Origin: a virus
DNA length: 30,801 bases
IMG/VR virus record: IMGVR_UViG_3300042373_000145
Coordinates: 1 to 30,801 of that record
Reading direction: 5' to 3' (one strand)
The notes beneath the pieces were generated by a model. The model was given only the letters and a program-made list of their open reading frames with translations. It did no database searches and was not told where the DNA came from. Shown here piece after piece: positions 9,135 through 17,818 of this stretch. How positions within the stretch are numbered: the first letter of the stretch is position 1; the number at the start of each line of letters is the position of its first letter. The position numbers and the translations under genes were made by a program.

Positions 9135-9456
9135 CTATTTCAAAAAAATCTTTTCCCAACAAAAATACCATACTTCTGTAGAAATCACCACTATCAAACA
9201 AATTATATGGATCACCTTCCAACTTTCTCCCATCACTTAGCATCTCTGTTGCAGCTGAATAAGTAGTTCGACCATTATCTTTGTTCCTTAATGGATTGCC
9301 TGTCTCATCAACACCCTCATTGAGTAACTGATCCTGCTGAATGTACTCTACTATGATAGTGTTTTGCAAGGTTTTATCCAAAAATACTCTCTTCCATACC
9401 TCATCTGGCTTTAAAAAAGCTGCAATGTTATCCAGTAAGTTGATAGCCTCCTCCAT
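8986..9456 (-). CDS. Tail assembly chaperone candidate / tail protein (156 aa)
   Basis: I choose the ATG at 9456 (MEEAINLL). The reading frame is open from 9489, but the first codons there lie inside the terminator hairpin and its T-run, so they are unlikely to be translated. The protein is helical and acidic (for example 'RIKLQEELLTRYDKEIRRILSEY' at the C-terminus). Its place between the tail tube and tape measure genes, followed by an overlapping frame, matches the position of gpG-type tail assembly chaperones. No sequence motif proves it, so the role is inferred from synteny. Confidence 0.65.
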   Translation of the reverse strand: MEEAINLLDNIAAFLKPDEVWKRVFLDKTLQNTIIVEYIQQDQLLNEGVDETGNPLRNKDNGRTTYSAATEMLSDGRKLEGDPYNLFDSGDFYRSMVFLLGKDFFEIDADPIKDNDNLFTKFGEGIIGLTEESRIKLQEELLTRYDKEIRRILSEY

Positions 9457-9470
9457 TTCAGAATCAAAGG

Positions 9471-9504
9471 TATAAAAAAAGACTCGCACATTTTTGCACG
9501 AGTC
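9471..9504 (-). terminator. Terminator after the tail tube gene
   Basis: On the minus strand a 10-bp stem (GACTCGTGCA / TGTGCGAGTC, two G-U pairs) with an AAAA loop at 9481-9504 is followed by seven T's. The G-U pairs fit the minus strand as the transcribed one. It lies 28 nt after the stop of the abundant tail tube gene, so it probably trims transcription of the lower-copy tail genes. A T-run on the other side makes it weakly bidirectional. Confidence 0.8.
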
Positions 9505-9531
9505 TCTTTTTTGAGTTTATAGTTTGAACTA

Positions 9532-10431
9532 TTATACTGTGAATGTCACAGATCCAGTGAATCCATCCTTAACAACTGATACTGTATAAGTATCACCAAC
9601 TGTAAGTGACTTTAACAATGTGTAAGTTCCTGCAGGTAATTCAGATACAGCTGTTGGAGATCCTAATGATAACTGGTTGGTTACATCAAATATCTCCCAG
9701 TCAGACGTAGATGTCACACCTTGAAGTAAGATAGGGTTCAATGCTGTACCATAATCAAATGTAGCCTCTAATACAACTTGTGTAGCAGATGATGATGTCT
9801 CAACTAAGTTAACATCAATCAATCCAGTCAATGTGTTGAAGTCAAGGTTTGCCTCTGTTGCTGTGATCATGTACATAGTTGAATCATCAAACAAGCGATC
9901 AAAATCAAATGTTAACATGATTTTCTGTACAGTTGAATCTGTTGCAAACATGAATGTAGGGTTCCATGATTGGTTATCTACAGGAATAGGATATAAATAT
10001 CCATTCACTTTTGAACCAATTAAGTTACCTGTTACATCAACAACGTACACTCCGAAGTTTACACAACGGCCTGCTTTCATTTTACCTAATAAGGTTGGAG
10101 TTGAATCCTCTCCCCACAACTCACCAGAGAATGATCTTTTACCCTCTCTAAGGAATGCCATACGTCCAGAGTTAGCCTCTTCAAATTGAGACTCTGCCTT
10201 TGGTAATTCTACATTCTCAAATGCCGGTAAAGGGAACCATCTCTTTGATGCATCTGGCTCATTTACTAAGCTGTTCCATGTTGGAAGTGGAGCAGATAAA
10301 TCTATCCCGTTCAATGTTCCATCATTGGCATTCAATGGAACCATTATCAATTTACTTGTTACGCTCTGAATAGGAACGCACCCTGGTCTCCCTGTGTTGC
10401 CAAGACCAGCATTACAATTACATCCTGCCAT
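9532..10431 (-). CDS. Major tail tube protein with C-terminal Ig-like domain (299 aa)
   Basis: The gene lies between the neck genes and the tape measure, and a terminator follows it, as expected for a highly expressed tube protein. The N-terminus carries clustered cysteines (C4, C6, C18). Residues about 20-200 form a beta-rich tube-like domain. The last ~80 residues ('LPAGTYTLLKSLTVGDTYTV' region) look like an Ig-like surface domain, common as an add-on to tube and capsid proteins. The assignment is from synteny and composition; no catalytic motif is expected. Confidence 0.78.
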   Translation of the reverse strand: MAGCNCNAGLGNTGRPGCVPIQSVTSKLIMVPLNANDGTLNGIDLSAPLPTWNSLVNEPDASKRWFPLPAFENVELPKAESQFEEANSGRMAFLREGKRSFSGELWGEDSTPTLLGKMKAGRCVNFGVYVVDVTGNLIGSKVNGYLYPIPVDNQSWNPTFMFATDSTVQKIMLTFDFDRLFDDSTMYMITATEANLDFNTLTGLIDVNLVETSSSATQVVLEATFDYGTALNPILLQGVTSTSDWEIFDVTNQLSLGSPTAVSELPAGTYTLLKSLTVGDTYTVSVVKDGFTGSVTFTV

Positions 10432-10443
10432 TTTTTCTATTTT

Positions 10444-11115
10444 TTAGCATTTACAATTCTGTTTATATTTCGTCAATTTTATTCGTAGCTCAACACCACT
10501 TAAATTTGCATCCAATATGTTTTGAAAATAACCATTAGCCTGCTCAGTTCCAAATCGAGTGAAGTTAATAACCTCATATCCTTCCAGAGTTTTATATGAT
10601 GGGCTGTTGTCAATCACCTCAATGAACTTACCAGCGAGCTTACTCATTGGCACAACAACATTATCAATGTGGTCCTTTGTGTAGTAATTCACGATGTCAG
10701 TCTCATCAAGGAAAAATATCCTCAAATCACTCTCCCATTCGTAAACACTTTCACGTCCAAACTTTTGATATCTCACATCATGCAACAACCATACTAATGG
10801 AGTCTTTTGTGTGAGGTCATTGCTGACTGCTGTCCATTCATTGTTGGCTGCTATCTTAGTGCCTGGCACAAAGTAAGGCTGTGGAAGTGTCAACACCCCT
10901 GTAGCATTACCTGCCTGAATCCACTCATCTGTCTCAATGGCTGTAATTAACAATTGACCATTAATAGGATCTGTGATATACTTTCCAACCCTCGCATAGG
11001 ACGTATCACAAGTAATTGTCTTTTGCTGAATTGGATCATACAACCCAAGTATCTCATTATCTATCTGAGCAACTAAATCCTCAACTGCCTGTGATACATC
11101 CTGTGTCATAACCAA
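10444..11115 (-). CDS. Neck / tail completion protein (223 aa)
   Basis: The gene sits between the head-tail adaptor and the tail tube gene, the usual site of head-closure and tail-terminator proteins. It has an acidic helical start, then a beta-rich body with many aromatic residues ('DVRYQKFGRESVYEWESDLRIFF') and a Lys/Cys C-terminus (KQNCKC). It overlaps the adaptor gene by 10 nt; a second ATG two codons later (11109) is also possible. I do not recognise a family, and the role is inferred from gene order. Confidence 0.7.
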   Translation of the reverse strand: MVMTQDVSQAVEDLVAQIDNEILGLYDPIQQKTITCDTSYARVGKYITDPINGQLLITAIETDEWIQAGNATGVLTLPQPYFVPGTKIAANNEWTAVSNDLTQKTPLVWLLHDVRYQKFGRESVYEWESDLRIFFLDETDIVNYYTKDHIDNVVVPMSKLAGKFIEVIDNSPSYKTLEGYEVINFTRFGTEQANGYFQNILDANLSGVELRIKLTKYKQNCKC

Positions 11116-11888
11116 TATGCTGTTAATTTAGGAACTCCTCTGAACTTTCTATAATCACCTATGCCAACATATGTAAGCTCTATTGTTGCATCATTATTCC
11201 CACCTGGTAAAGTGAACGTGTCACCTATTGTGTAGCCGGTTCCTGTTTGTGTTATGGTAACCTCATCAACTACTCCTGAGCCATCCTCTATGATGTCAAC
11301 TTTCAACCCTGTGCCTGTGCCTCCTGTTAAACTTACATTTGTTTGATTGACATATCCAGTGCCCCCACTTGTCAAATTCAGTGTAACTGCCTGACCTAAT
11401 GGGGGAGCTGTGGTATATCTTATGAAATCTCGAATTGAATTATAGGACCGTATTGCCTCATTATAACGAGTGTACATCATGCTGAATAAAGTATTAGCCA
11501 CTGTACTGTTCTCATTATCTGGCTTAACTAATCCTATTGGCGTGATTTGATTACTCAAGTCTTTGACATATTCAAAATAAATAAATCCTTTCAACATCTC
11601 TTTAATCCCCTCTGAGTCCAATTGATTTACACCCTCATATATTCCATTGAAATAATAAAAGTTGTATCCCATGTCCTCCGATAATGGATTGAATAAGACT
11701 AAGAAATTAGGGCTTTGAGGTACATTGTTTAATAGGTCACTTTTAAACTCATTGTAAAAAGTAATTCCAAACAACTCCTTTAAATATCTTGGCTCATACC
11801 GGTTAATGTAATCCTGCAACTTAGCTTGATCATACATACCTGTAGATACTTGATATTTGCCCGTAAAATCTTGAATTGAAAGTATCAT
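11106..11888 (-). CDS. Head-tail adaptor with inserted beta ornament (260 aa)
   Basis: Residues 1-165 are helical, as in phage head-tail connectors (DUF6712-like adaptors of Bacteroidetes phages, by recollection of the pattern). The short end 'DYRKFRGVPKLTAYWL' resembles the normal C-terminus of that group. Between them, at about residues 167-240, lies a Gly/Thr-rich block with two copies of a 'G-GTGY-x(n)-LxGG' pattern, the repeat style of phage fibre and decoration domains. This suggests a surface ornament inserted into the adaptor. It ends 10 nt inside the next gene. Confidence 0.72.
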   Translation of the reverse strand: MILSIQDFTGKYQVSTGMYDQAKLQDYINRYEPRYLKELFGITFYNEFKSDLLNNVPQSPNFLVLFNPLSEDMGYNFYYFNGIYEGVNQLDSEGIKEMLKGFIYFEYVKDLSNQITPIGLVKPDNENSTVANTLFSMMYTRYNEAIRSYNSIRDFIRYTTAPPLGQAVTLNLTSGGTGYVNQTNVSLTGGTGTGLKVDIIEDGSGVVDEVTITQTGTGYTIGDTFTLPGGNNDATIELTYVGIGDYRKFRGVPKLTAYWL

Positions 11889-11889
11889 T

Positions 11890-12123
11890 TTATTTTATTT
11901 TACCATATCCTTTTTTTACCAAAATCTCTGCCTTTGAGCCCAACATCTTCCATATTTGACCTTTTGCAAGGCCAGGGAAGGTGCCATTGCTAATGAATGT
12001 GTACTCTTTGTTTGGATCTAAGCTCACAGCCTCAACAGTTTCAACCGCCTCAACTTGTGGTGCCTCAATCTTATTCTCAAGTTCTACATTAGCAATCTTC
12101 TTTTTGCGTGGTTTCTTTTCCAT
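11890..12123 (-). CDS. Small head-region protein (77 aa)
   Basis: The N-terminus is very basic (EKKPRKKK), followed by an acidic, Val/Glu-rich linker (residues 15-35) and a compact C-terminal part with 'YTFISNGTFPGLAKGQIWKM'. It lies between the capsid and adaptor genes, with one base to the next start. This could be a minor head, decoration or connector protein. No domain is recognised. Confidence 0.7.
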   Translation of the reverse strand: MEKKPRKKKIANVELENKIEAPQVEAVETVEAVSLDPNKEYTFISNGTFPGLAKGQIWKMLGSKAEILVKKGYGKIK

Positions 12124-12136
12124 ATTGGATTAAATT

Positions 12137-13351
12137 TTAGTCGTTGATTAAAGCTATATCAGTTGCGATATCTGATTGAACAAACGCATCAACATCATTA
12201 CCTTTGATGTAAGCTACTAAACGAGCCTCACATAAGATAGTAACCATGTTACGAGTGAAATCATCATTCTCATATCCTACTGACATATTCATGTCCTCTC
12301 TGAACTTGATGTTGAATTTAGTGAAGTCACCAACAACCAAAGTACCTGCAGTGATGTTGTTTGAAGATACAACAGTCAAACCAGCCAACATCATGTTAGC
12401 ATCCCAAAACGCTGGATAAGTGTACTCTCCAGATGATGTTTTAGTCAACTCAATTTTAGCCACATCCTCTGGGTTCAATACTACGTGAGTAGGCTCAAAG
12501 TTAGCCGCTTGAATCTGAGCTTTTGCAATTCTAATTAAGTCAGAAATGTTTGCTCCTGGGATAGTACCTGCAAATGTACCTGCAGAAAATGCCGGTGCAA
12601 CAGCCAACAAACCATTTAAGTCAACACCACCAGCTCCATTTATTAATGAGTTATCAATAGTTTGCTCGATAGCTTCCATCAATTCAGTGTTGATTTCAGA
12701 TCTAACGAATGATAAGTCAGCCAACATCTCTTTTGAAACTTTGATGTAAGCAGCAACTTTTTTCACTTCCTCAGAAACCTCCTCATATTTAACCTCTCCA
12801 TTGAATTTAGCACCAGCCTCATTTACCCACAAAGTTCCCTCACCTGTTGGTTTAACTTGTTTTGTTTGTTGGATGTAAGTAACGAATTTTGAAGTAGTTG
12901 TTCCTACGTTAGATATCTCACGAATTCTACGAATAGGACGAGCAATTCTGTTTACTCCTGGCTCTAATACACTCAAGGCAACATTACCAGTGTAATCTCC
13001 ATCAATTGTAGTGTCAGTCTTAACATCTAATGTAATTCTGTTACCTTTCTCAATTGAGTCAGTGATAGCCTTAACATTGTCAGAATAAGTTTTTACTAAT
13101 GCCTCTTTTAAAGTCTTAGCTCCTTTTGCTTTTGGTGCATCAACTGCCTTCTCAGACATAGCCTCAATGCGACCTTCCATTTTAGCAATAGCTTTTTCCA
13201 TTTCAGAGTTCTTAACTTCGATAGATTTGAAGTTGTCAAGCTCGCTTTTTAATTGAGCAACCTCATCCTTAGTTGGGATAGTTGCAAATTTTTCAGAGAA
13301 CAAACCGTTGATTTTTTCAACAACTTGCTCAGGTGTTAAATTGTTTTCCAT
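12137..13351 (-). CDS. Major capsid protein, HK97 fold (404 aa)
   Basis: The gene follows the S78-type protease, and its product has the layout of HK97-type capsid proteins: an N-terminal helical, charged delta/scaffold domain (residues about 1-85, 'AQLKSELDNFKSIEVKNSEMEKAI') and a mature shell domain from about 100 to 404. The shell part includes the E-loop region near 'KQVKPTGEGTLWVNEAGAKF' and 'VLNPEDVAKIELTK', a usual capsid motif. The delta domain is likely removed by the upstream protease during maturation. It is encoded just after portal and protease, and the length is normal. Confidence 0.92.
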   Translation of the reverse strand: MENNLTPEQVVEKINGLFSEKFATIPTKDEVAQLKSELDNFKSIEVKNSEMEKAIAKMEGRIEAMSEKAVDAPKAKGAKTLKEALVKTYSDNVKAITDSIEKGNRITLDVKTDTTIDGDYTGNVALSVLEPGVNRIARPIRRIREISNVGTTTSKFVTYIQQTKQVKPTGEGTLWVNEAGAKFNGEVKYEEVSEEVKKVAAYIKVSKEMLADLSFVRSEINTELMEAIEQTIDNSLINGAGGVDLNGLLAVAPAFSAGTFAGTIPGANISDLIRIAKAQIQAANFEPTHVVLNPEDVAKIELTKTSSGEYTYPAFWDANMMLAGLTVVSSNNITAGTLVVGDFTKFNIKFREDMNMSVGYENDDFTRNMVTILCEARLVAYIKGNDVDAFVQSDIATDIALIND

Positions 13352-13371
13352 TTTGTTTTTAAATTAAAAAA

Positions 13372-14250
13372 TTAAAGTTTACTAATTACCTCACTCCAAT
13401 CAAATCCTTTTTGCTCCGGCTCATACAATTCAACAGAATGCTGTTGCGGTTCTGTTTGTGCGAGTAAAGTCAATTGACTTGACAGGAAGTTGGCTTTCAT
13501 TTCGAGTTCAAACAAACGCTCATCTGACCCCTTACCATTTGCCAGGGCTTTGATTACTGTTTGTAAATCATCTGAAATCTTATCTATGTATGTTTTTTTA
13601 GTTTCGCTTTTCATGATGTCAACTACATTGGTCAACTCATTTGCTCCAAAGGTAACAGCAGAACCCTCCCAAAGTTTAACCTCTTGAAGTAGTGTAAACC
13701 CACCCAATGGATTAGAACTGTCCTTTACAAATTTAGTCTTATCAGATACCCTTTGGAATCCAACTGAATGCTCCTTTATGATACCCTCTTGATAGTCTCT
13801 CCATGCATCCTCTCCCATTGTTGAGGTGCCTAATCTACCAACAGCAAAGAGTCCATTGTCATCCTCTTGTAACTTACTGAATACTCCGATCTGTTTCTCC
13901 CAGTCATGATGTCTTAGGAATGCAATCTTACGATTTGATGCAGCTTGTGGTCCTCTCTCTTGGATGGATTTTTTAAACGCACCCTTTTGGATCACATCAT
14001 TATCAGAGTCTACATTACCAAACTTTGCCAAATAAACAGCAACCTCCCTTTTGGAAGAGTCCATGTCTTTAATTTCAAAGCCGCTTTTTATCTCATATTT
14101 ACTCATACTCTTTGTGTTATCGGTCCATGCTGTTGAACATATTGCAAACCTCTGGTCACTGTCATACTCACTGTTCATGCTCTCATCACTCATGCAACGT
14201 CCAATGAACTGCTCCTCATTCTCTTCTCCTGTTGGTTTAGGTATTGGCAT
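13372..14250 (-). CDS. Prohead maturation protease, peptidase S78 family (292 aa)
   Basis: The protein cleaves the capsid scaffold during head maturation. The S78 pattern is visible: catalytic His at 115 in 'FLRHHDWEKQIG', Ser at 162 in 'IIKEHSVGFQ', and an acidic residue at 195 in 'LWEGSAVTFGAN'. Residues 1-50 form a separate extension ('GRCMSDESMNSEY...FAICSTAW') of a kind often found fused to phage proteases and portals. The C-terminus is helical and may act as a scaffold. The gene overlaps the portal gene by 14 nt and lies just before the capsid gene. Confidence 0.92.
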   Translation of the reverse strand: MPIPKPTGEENEEQFIGRCMSDESMNSEYDSDQRFAICSTAWTDNTKSMSKYEIKSGFEIKDMDSSKREVAVYLAKFGNVDSDNDVIQKGAFKKSIQERGPQAASNRKIAFLRHHDWEKQIGVFSKLQEDDNGLFAVGRLGTSTMGEDAWRDYQEGIIKEHSVGFQRVSDKTKFVKDSSNPLGGFTLLQEVKLWEGSAVTFGANELTNVVDIMKSETKKTYIDKISDDLQTVIKALANGKGSDERLFELEMKANFLSSQLTLLAQTEPQQHSVELYEPEQKGFDWSEVISKL

Positions 14251-15661
14251 TTTGTATTGGATTAGTTATCATTGAATTTGCTGTCACAGGATCATATCCA
14301 TAGTAGTTAACCAATGTATTTACAGCTGTTTGTCTATCCATCTGGCCACTACTTACAGCGGCATTGAGTCCTATTATACCATCCAACCCTTCGACTGTTC
14401 CCTTGAGATTAGTCTGAGCCTGTGCCAATGCAGCTGCCTGTGCCTCTGTCCTATCTTGTTTCTGTAACTCAATATCGAACTCCTCTGCATATTGCTGTTG
14501 AGTAATCACTCCATCTCTAAGCATAACTGACCATGTATCAACCTTTGTCTTTTCTGCCTGAGCTTTTACTTGCTCATCATCTTGAAGTATTGGCAGATGT
14601 TGAAAGTTAGCCTGTAGATAATACTCACCTTGCAATCCCCATTGAGCTATCATTGAATCATACATCTGTTGAGTCTCTGGAATGATTGTATCAGTGTAAG
14701 CCATACGGATTGAATCCCTCACATTGCTGAATGTCGCACCCTTTTCACTTGAGAATAGGTTGTAATTCAATCCAAATGCATCAATGATAGCCAACTTATC
14801 CTCTGTTAACTCCTCAAATAACATGAGATCTCTTGTTGGATAACTCATCGGTTGCCAGTTCACATTGGACTCAGTGATTATTAACTCATCTTTTTGACGT
14901 CTATACCAGTCTTTTTGTATCTTTTGTCTCTCCTCTGGTGTCATTGGAATAGCTCCTCCCATGTCATTACTCTGAGCAGATAAGATACCAATAGCCCCTA
15001 AGTTCTCAAGTAATACATTACGCTTGTTATAACTGGCCATGATGTTTGACAGTGGTAATCTGAGTGAGTCAATGCGAGATATTGGTCTGACTATGTTCAT
15101 ACCATCTGCAGTTGTCAAATAGATTGAATCCTCTAATTGAATTGTCTCTTTGGAACCATCATCATAAGTGAATACAAACGAATCAATGAGGTCATTGATC
15201 TCCATTTGCTTTAATTTCTTACCACTTAGATTGATTTTTATCTTATTGTTTGGTAGTGTTATAATCAAATTACGCTGTCCAAAGGACCTCACAGGGCAGT
15301 AAGCAACAACATTAGAGTATAAAGCATCCTGTACACTCATTGAATAGACTACATCTGACCATGATTGAACTCCATTAGGCTTAGTGATTAGGTCATTTAT
15401 CCAGTGATCAGTGACTAAGTTACCCTCTTTATCAAATAATGTTGGCACATTAGAGCTCATCATAGTGGCTCTCTTGTTAATAACTGACCTTAACTCTGGT
15501 ATATCAATGAATAACCTCCATGCATCCCCAGTATCAAGCCATACAGCCTCTTTTTTACCCCATATCTGCACTGCAGGGGGGAATATTTGACGCGTTAAGT
15601 TTCTATAACGGTCTGTATTAGCGTAATTATCAACGAACGCACTAAGAAAATTGAATGCCAT
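14237..15661 (-). CDS. Portal protein, HK97-type (474 aa)
   Basis: The product forms the dodecameric DNA channel at one vertex of the head. Length, position between terminase and protease, and features such as 'NKRATMMSSNVPTLFDKEGN', 'NIMASYNKRNVLLENLGAIG' and 'NLFSSEKGATFSNVRDS' fit the HK97-like portal group; the C-terminal 100 residues are Gln/Ala-rich helix. The start at 15661 follows a 56-nt gap that holds a TACATTTG promoter candidate, so the structural operon may begin here. It overlaps the protease gene by 14 nt. Confidence 0.9.
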   Translation of the reverse strand: MAFNFLSAFVDNYANTDRYRNLTRQIFPPAVQIWGKKEAVWLDTGDAWRLFIDIPELRSVINKRATMMSSNVPTLFDKEGNLVTDHWINDLITKPNGVQSWSDVVYSMSVQDALYSNVVAYCPVRSFGQRNLIITLPNNKIKINLSGKKLKQMEINDLIDSFVFTYDDGSKETIQLEDSIYLTTADGMNIVRPISRIDSLRLPLSNIMASYNKRNVLLENLGAIGILSAQSNDMGGAIPMTPEERQKIQKDWYRRQKDELIITESNVNWQPMSYPTRDLMLFEELTEDKLAIIDAFGLNYNLFSSEKGATFSNVRDSIRMAYTDTIIPETQQMYDSMIAQWGLQGEYYLQANFQHLPILQDDEQVKAQAEKTKVDTWSVMLRDGVITQQQYAEEFDIELQKQDRTEAQAAALAQAQTNLKGTVEGLDGIIGLNAAVSSGQMDRQTAVNTLVNYYGYDPVTANSMITNPIQNANT

Positions 15662-15676
15662 TCAATATTGTTTTGG

Positions 15677-15706
15677 CAAATGTAATCATTATTTTAATAC
15701 AAAAAA
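15677..15706 (-). promoter_or_regulatory. Candidate promoter for the structural operon
   Basis: The minus strand reads TTTTTTG, 15 bases, then TACATTTG, in the terminase-portal gap. The 15-nt spacer is shorter than the usual 19-21. However, 23 of 28 bases match the element at 24736-24763 upstream of the structured RNA, including TTTTGTATT, AAAT and ATTTG blocks, so it looks like one of two copies of a second promoter class. It leaves a very short 5' leader of about 10 nt before the portal start. Confidence 0.55.
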
Positions 15707-15717
15707 GGGGGTTTAAA

Positions 15718-17091
15718 TTATGCCAGCTGTCTAAACATGGATTGAGCGAAGATTGATAAACCAGCAAGGCAATCCGGTGCATCATCATTCTTATTCTTAC
15801 CTTCCTTACTGAAATGGAGTACATTCTGGATAAACAACTCACATTCAGGAGTGCCATTGTTAACAAATGTAATCCTTTGCTGTATCCATACTGACTGCAT
15901 GATGATGCGTGTTATCTTATTCACTGAGTTATGCACCGGCAATATCCTGCTTTTGGTTATCTTTTGCAATCCCCTTGCAAACATAGCTCCCATACTGTTG
16001 GACTCCACCCTGCAATAGGTTACGTTCCACTTGGCACACTTCTCTGCTATCAATGGCATGGTGATGTCAGTGTTTGACTTGTTGAATACATAATCAACCA
16101 GATAGAACTCATTGCCTGCCACTGCCAGTATTGCGAATGCAGTGAAGTCTGCCCCGGCATCTGCCACATCACAGTAAGCAATGCACCCTTGGACCTTATC
16201 TTTGATGCTGTTGAACTCAGTTAGTGGAATAGTTTTGAGGTCATTGAACAACCTACCTTGAATATCAACAGGTGATTGCATGTACTCTGCCTCCCAAATG
16301 GATGGCTCAGTTCGTTTTTTCTTATCCAGGTACTCATCTGTGGTCATCACTGACTCACAAAAAGAGCGGCCATCTATCAATGCAGGGATAACAATGGACT
16401 TATCATACATCCCGTCATTCATTTGCCTGCCTATCACATCATTCAAACTCCATCGAGTTCCAATGTCAATCCTCTTGCATCCACTCTCAAAGCGGCTGTC
16501 ATGTGTTGCCTCCTTCCATTGGATGATGCGTTCATTCTGAGTATCTGACAAGGCCTGTTCTAATCCTGTGTAAAGGTCATCTGTGACCGCAATGTTATCT
16601 GCTCCAAATCCAATGATAGTACCTCCCACCCCTGCACCAAAGTAACTCACTTGCTTAGCTGAGTTAGTATTCCATCCTTGAAGGTTTGCCTTATCCTCAC
16701 TCAGTTGAACGTTAGGGAATACCTGTTTGAACTTATCACTCTTCACTATGTTCCTGACATCATAAGAGAACTTGAGGTAAAGTGTTGCCGTGCATGCGTT
16801 TCTCATCACTGACCTTGCCGGGTTTCTGCCAATGGTCCATGCACAAAACAATGAACTGACATAGGACTTCCCTGCCCTTGGTGGCATGGATACACTTAAA
16901 GACTTAATCTTATTATCCTCTATCTCTTGGAATGCCTCTGCGACACTGTGTAGAAATAACCTACTTTCAAAGAATGGTTGGTCATAGTAGAGACAAAACT
17001 CCCAAAACTCCCTACGACAAAGTTCGAGGCGTAGTATCTGTAGTATGGCGTTTTGCTTATCATTCACCTTTGAGGAGTTGTCTGATATCAT
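15718..17091 (-). CDS. terL: Terminase large subunit (457 aa)
   Basis: This is the packaging motor ATPase and nuclease. Walker A is 'MPPRAGKS' (residues 69-76) and Walker B is 'NIAVTDDL' with D171-D172. The C-terminal RNase H-like nuclease carries D308 in 'IAYCDVADAG', E363 in 'CRVESNSMG' and the acidic cluster D436-D440 in 'KNDDAPDCL'. All expected acidic residues are present and the length is normal. It starts 32 nt inside the small terminase gene, implying coupled translation. Confidence 0.96.
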   Translation of the reverse strand: MISDNSSKVNDKQNAILQILRLELCRREFWEFCLYYDQPFFESRLFLHSVAEAFQEIEDNKIKSLSVSMPPRAGKSYVSSLFCAWTIGRNPARSVMRNACTATLYLKFSYDVRNIVKSDKFKQVFPNVQLSEDKANLQGWNTNSAKQVSYFGAGVGGTIIGFGADNIAVTDDLYTGLEQALSDTQNERIIQWKEATHDSRFESGCKRIDIGTRWSLNDVIGRQMNDGMYDKSIVIPALIDGRSFCESVMTTDEYLDKKKRTEPSIWEAEYMQSPVDIQGRLFNDLKTIPLTEFNSIKDKVQGCIAYCDVADAGADFTAFAILAVAGNEFYLVDYVFNKSNTDITMPLIAEKCAKWNVTYCRVESNSMGAMFARGLQKITKSRILPVHNSVNKITRIIMQSVWIQQRITFVNNGTPECELFIQNVLHFSKEGKNKNDDAPDCLAGLSIFAQSMFRQLA

Positions 17092-17371
17092 CGGAGCTTA
17101 ATCCAGTGAGATCCACATTGGTTTGGGTTTGTTCTATCTGTTGTGTTGGAGCTCCATAGGCACTATCTAAGACAGCCTTATAAGCATTGGTATCCTTTTG
17201 TTCAATAGCCTTATCAATCTGAGCTTGATGCATCTTTAACTCTTGGTCATTAACATCAAGTAACTCTCTCAAAATAGTACTTCTGTTGCGTGCTCCTTTG
17301 GGCTTTCCTCCAGGGTTGCCACTTTGACCTGGTTGCCATGCTGGTTTTAGGTTGTCTTCCCTTCTTGCCAT
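17060..17371 (-). CDS. terS: Terminase small subunit candidate (103 aa)
   Basis: I choose the ATG at 17371 (MARREDN); the frame is open to 17422, but those extra codons overlap the upstream gene end and have no family look. The N-terminus 'WQPGQSGNPGGKPKGARNR' is the DUF5681-type basic motif seen in many small proteins directly before terL. A helical domain follows (residues 30-80) and a short acidic C-terminus. The 32-nt overlap with terL supports a small terminase role in DNA recognition. Confidence 0.8.
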   Translation of the reverse strand: MARREDNLKPAWQPGQSGNPGGKPKGARNRSTILRELLDVNDQELKMHQAQIDKAIEQKDTNAYKAVLDSAYGAPTQQIEQTQTNVDLTGLSSDDIRQLLKGE

Positions 17372-17418
17372 AATCGGTGAAATTTCGGTGTATTTGCTCT
17401 GTAAAGATAATAAACAAA

Positions 17419-17640
17419 TCAAAACATGTTTGCCATGAGGTAATAAAGCCCTATCAATGCCAATGCAACTATCACTCTCATAAGACTTTCAGTTGCTTTT
17501 TTAGGATCATATATCCACTTTTGAATAGTATCACAGCTCTTCCATGGCATGAAGTAAAGAACAAACTTATCTGCAAAGTAAAGTATTGCAAAGATTGGTA
17601 GTATCATAAGCCCTAATACTACCTTGATTTTATGCCTCAT
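17419..17640 (-). CDS. Small two-helix membrane protein (73 aa)
   Basis: Two hydrophobic helices are clear, residues about 7-29 ('VVLGLMILPIFAILYFADKFVLYF') and 54-70 ('VIVALALIGLYYLM'), joined by a polar, positively charged segment. It overlaps the preceding gene by 11 nt. This topology could be a superinfection-exclusion or holin-like protein, but it is far from the lysis genes and no family is recognised. Confidence 0.7.
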   Translation of the reverse strand: MRHKIKVVLGLMILPIFAILYFADKFVLYFMPWKSCDTIQKWIYDPKKATESLMRVIVALALIGLYYLMANMF

Positions 17641-17818
17641 TGTGTATATTTTTTACTTGATTGTATAATCTAAACTCTTGTTTCATTCCATTATCCCAAA
17701 CTACATTGATAACAGTGTCAGTGTGGTCCACAATGGTGCCCAGTGGCTCATCATTGATGTAGGCTGTTTTGGTCTCAAAGTTGAATGAGTAAACATTCTT
17801 AGTCTCTTTTGAGTTCAT
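17630..17818 (-). CDS. Small hypothetical protein (62 aa)
   Basis: This is a short soluble, probably beta-rich protein with strands such as 'SFNFETKTAYIND' and 'VINVVWDNGMKQEFRLY'. It overlaps both neighbours (20 nt upstream, 11 nt downstream), which supports it as part of the cotranslated string that leads into terS and terL. No family is recognised. Confidence 0.6.
   Translation of the reverse strand: MNSKETKNVYSFNFETKTAYINDEPLGTIVDHTDTVINVVWDNGMKQEFRLYNQVKNIHNEA

Noticed and set aside
9465-9472. TACCTTTG -7 promoter match before the gene at 9456
   Set aside because: There is no -33 TTTG at the right distance and the start site would fall at or after the start codon.
9457-9489. Upstream start (9489) for the chaperone-like gene
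   Set aside because: The first 11 codons lie in the terminator hairpin and its T-run.
17402-17409. TATCTTTA promoter-like sequence before terS
   Set aside because: The last base differs from TAnnTTTG and no TTTG lies at 17-23 nt upstream; the gene is better explained as part of a longer operon.
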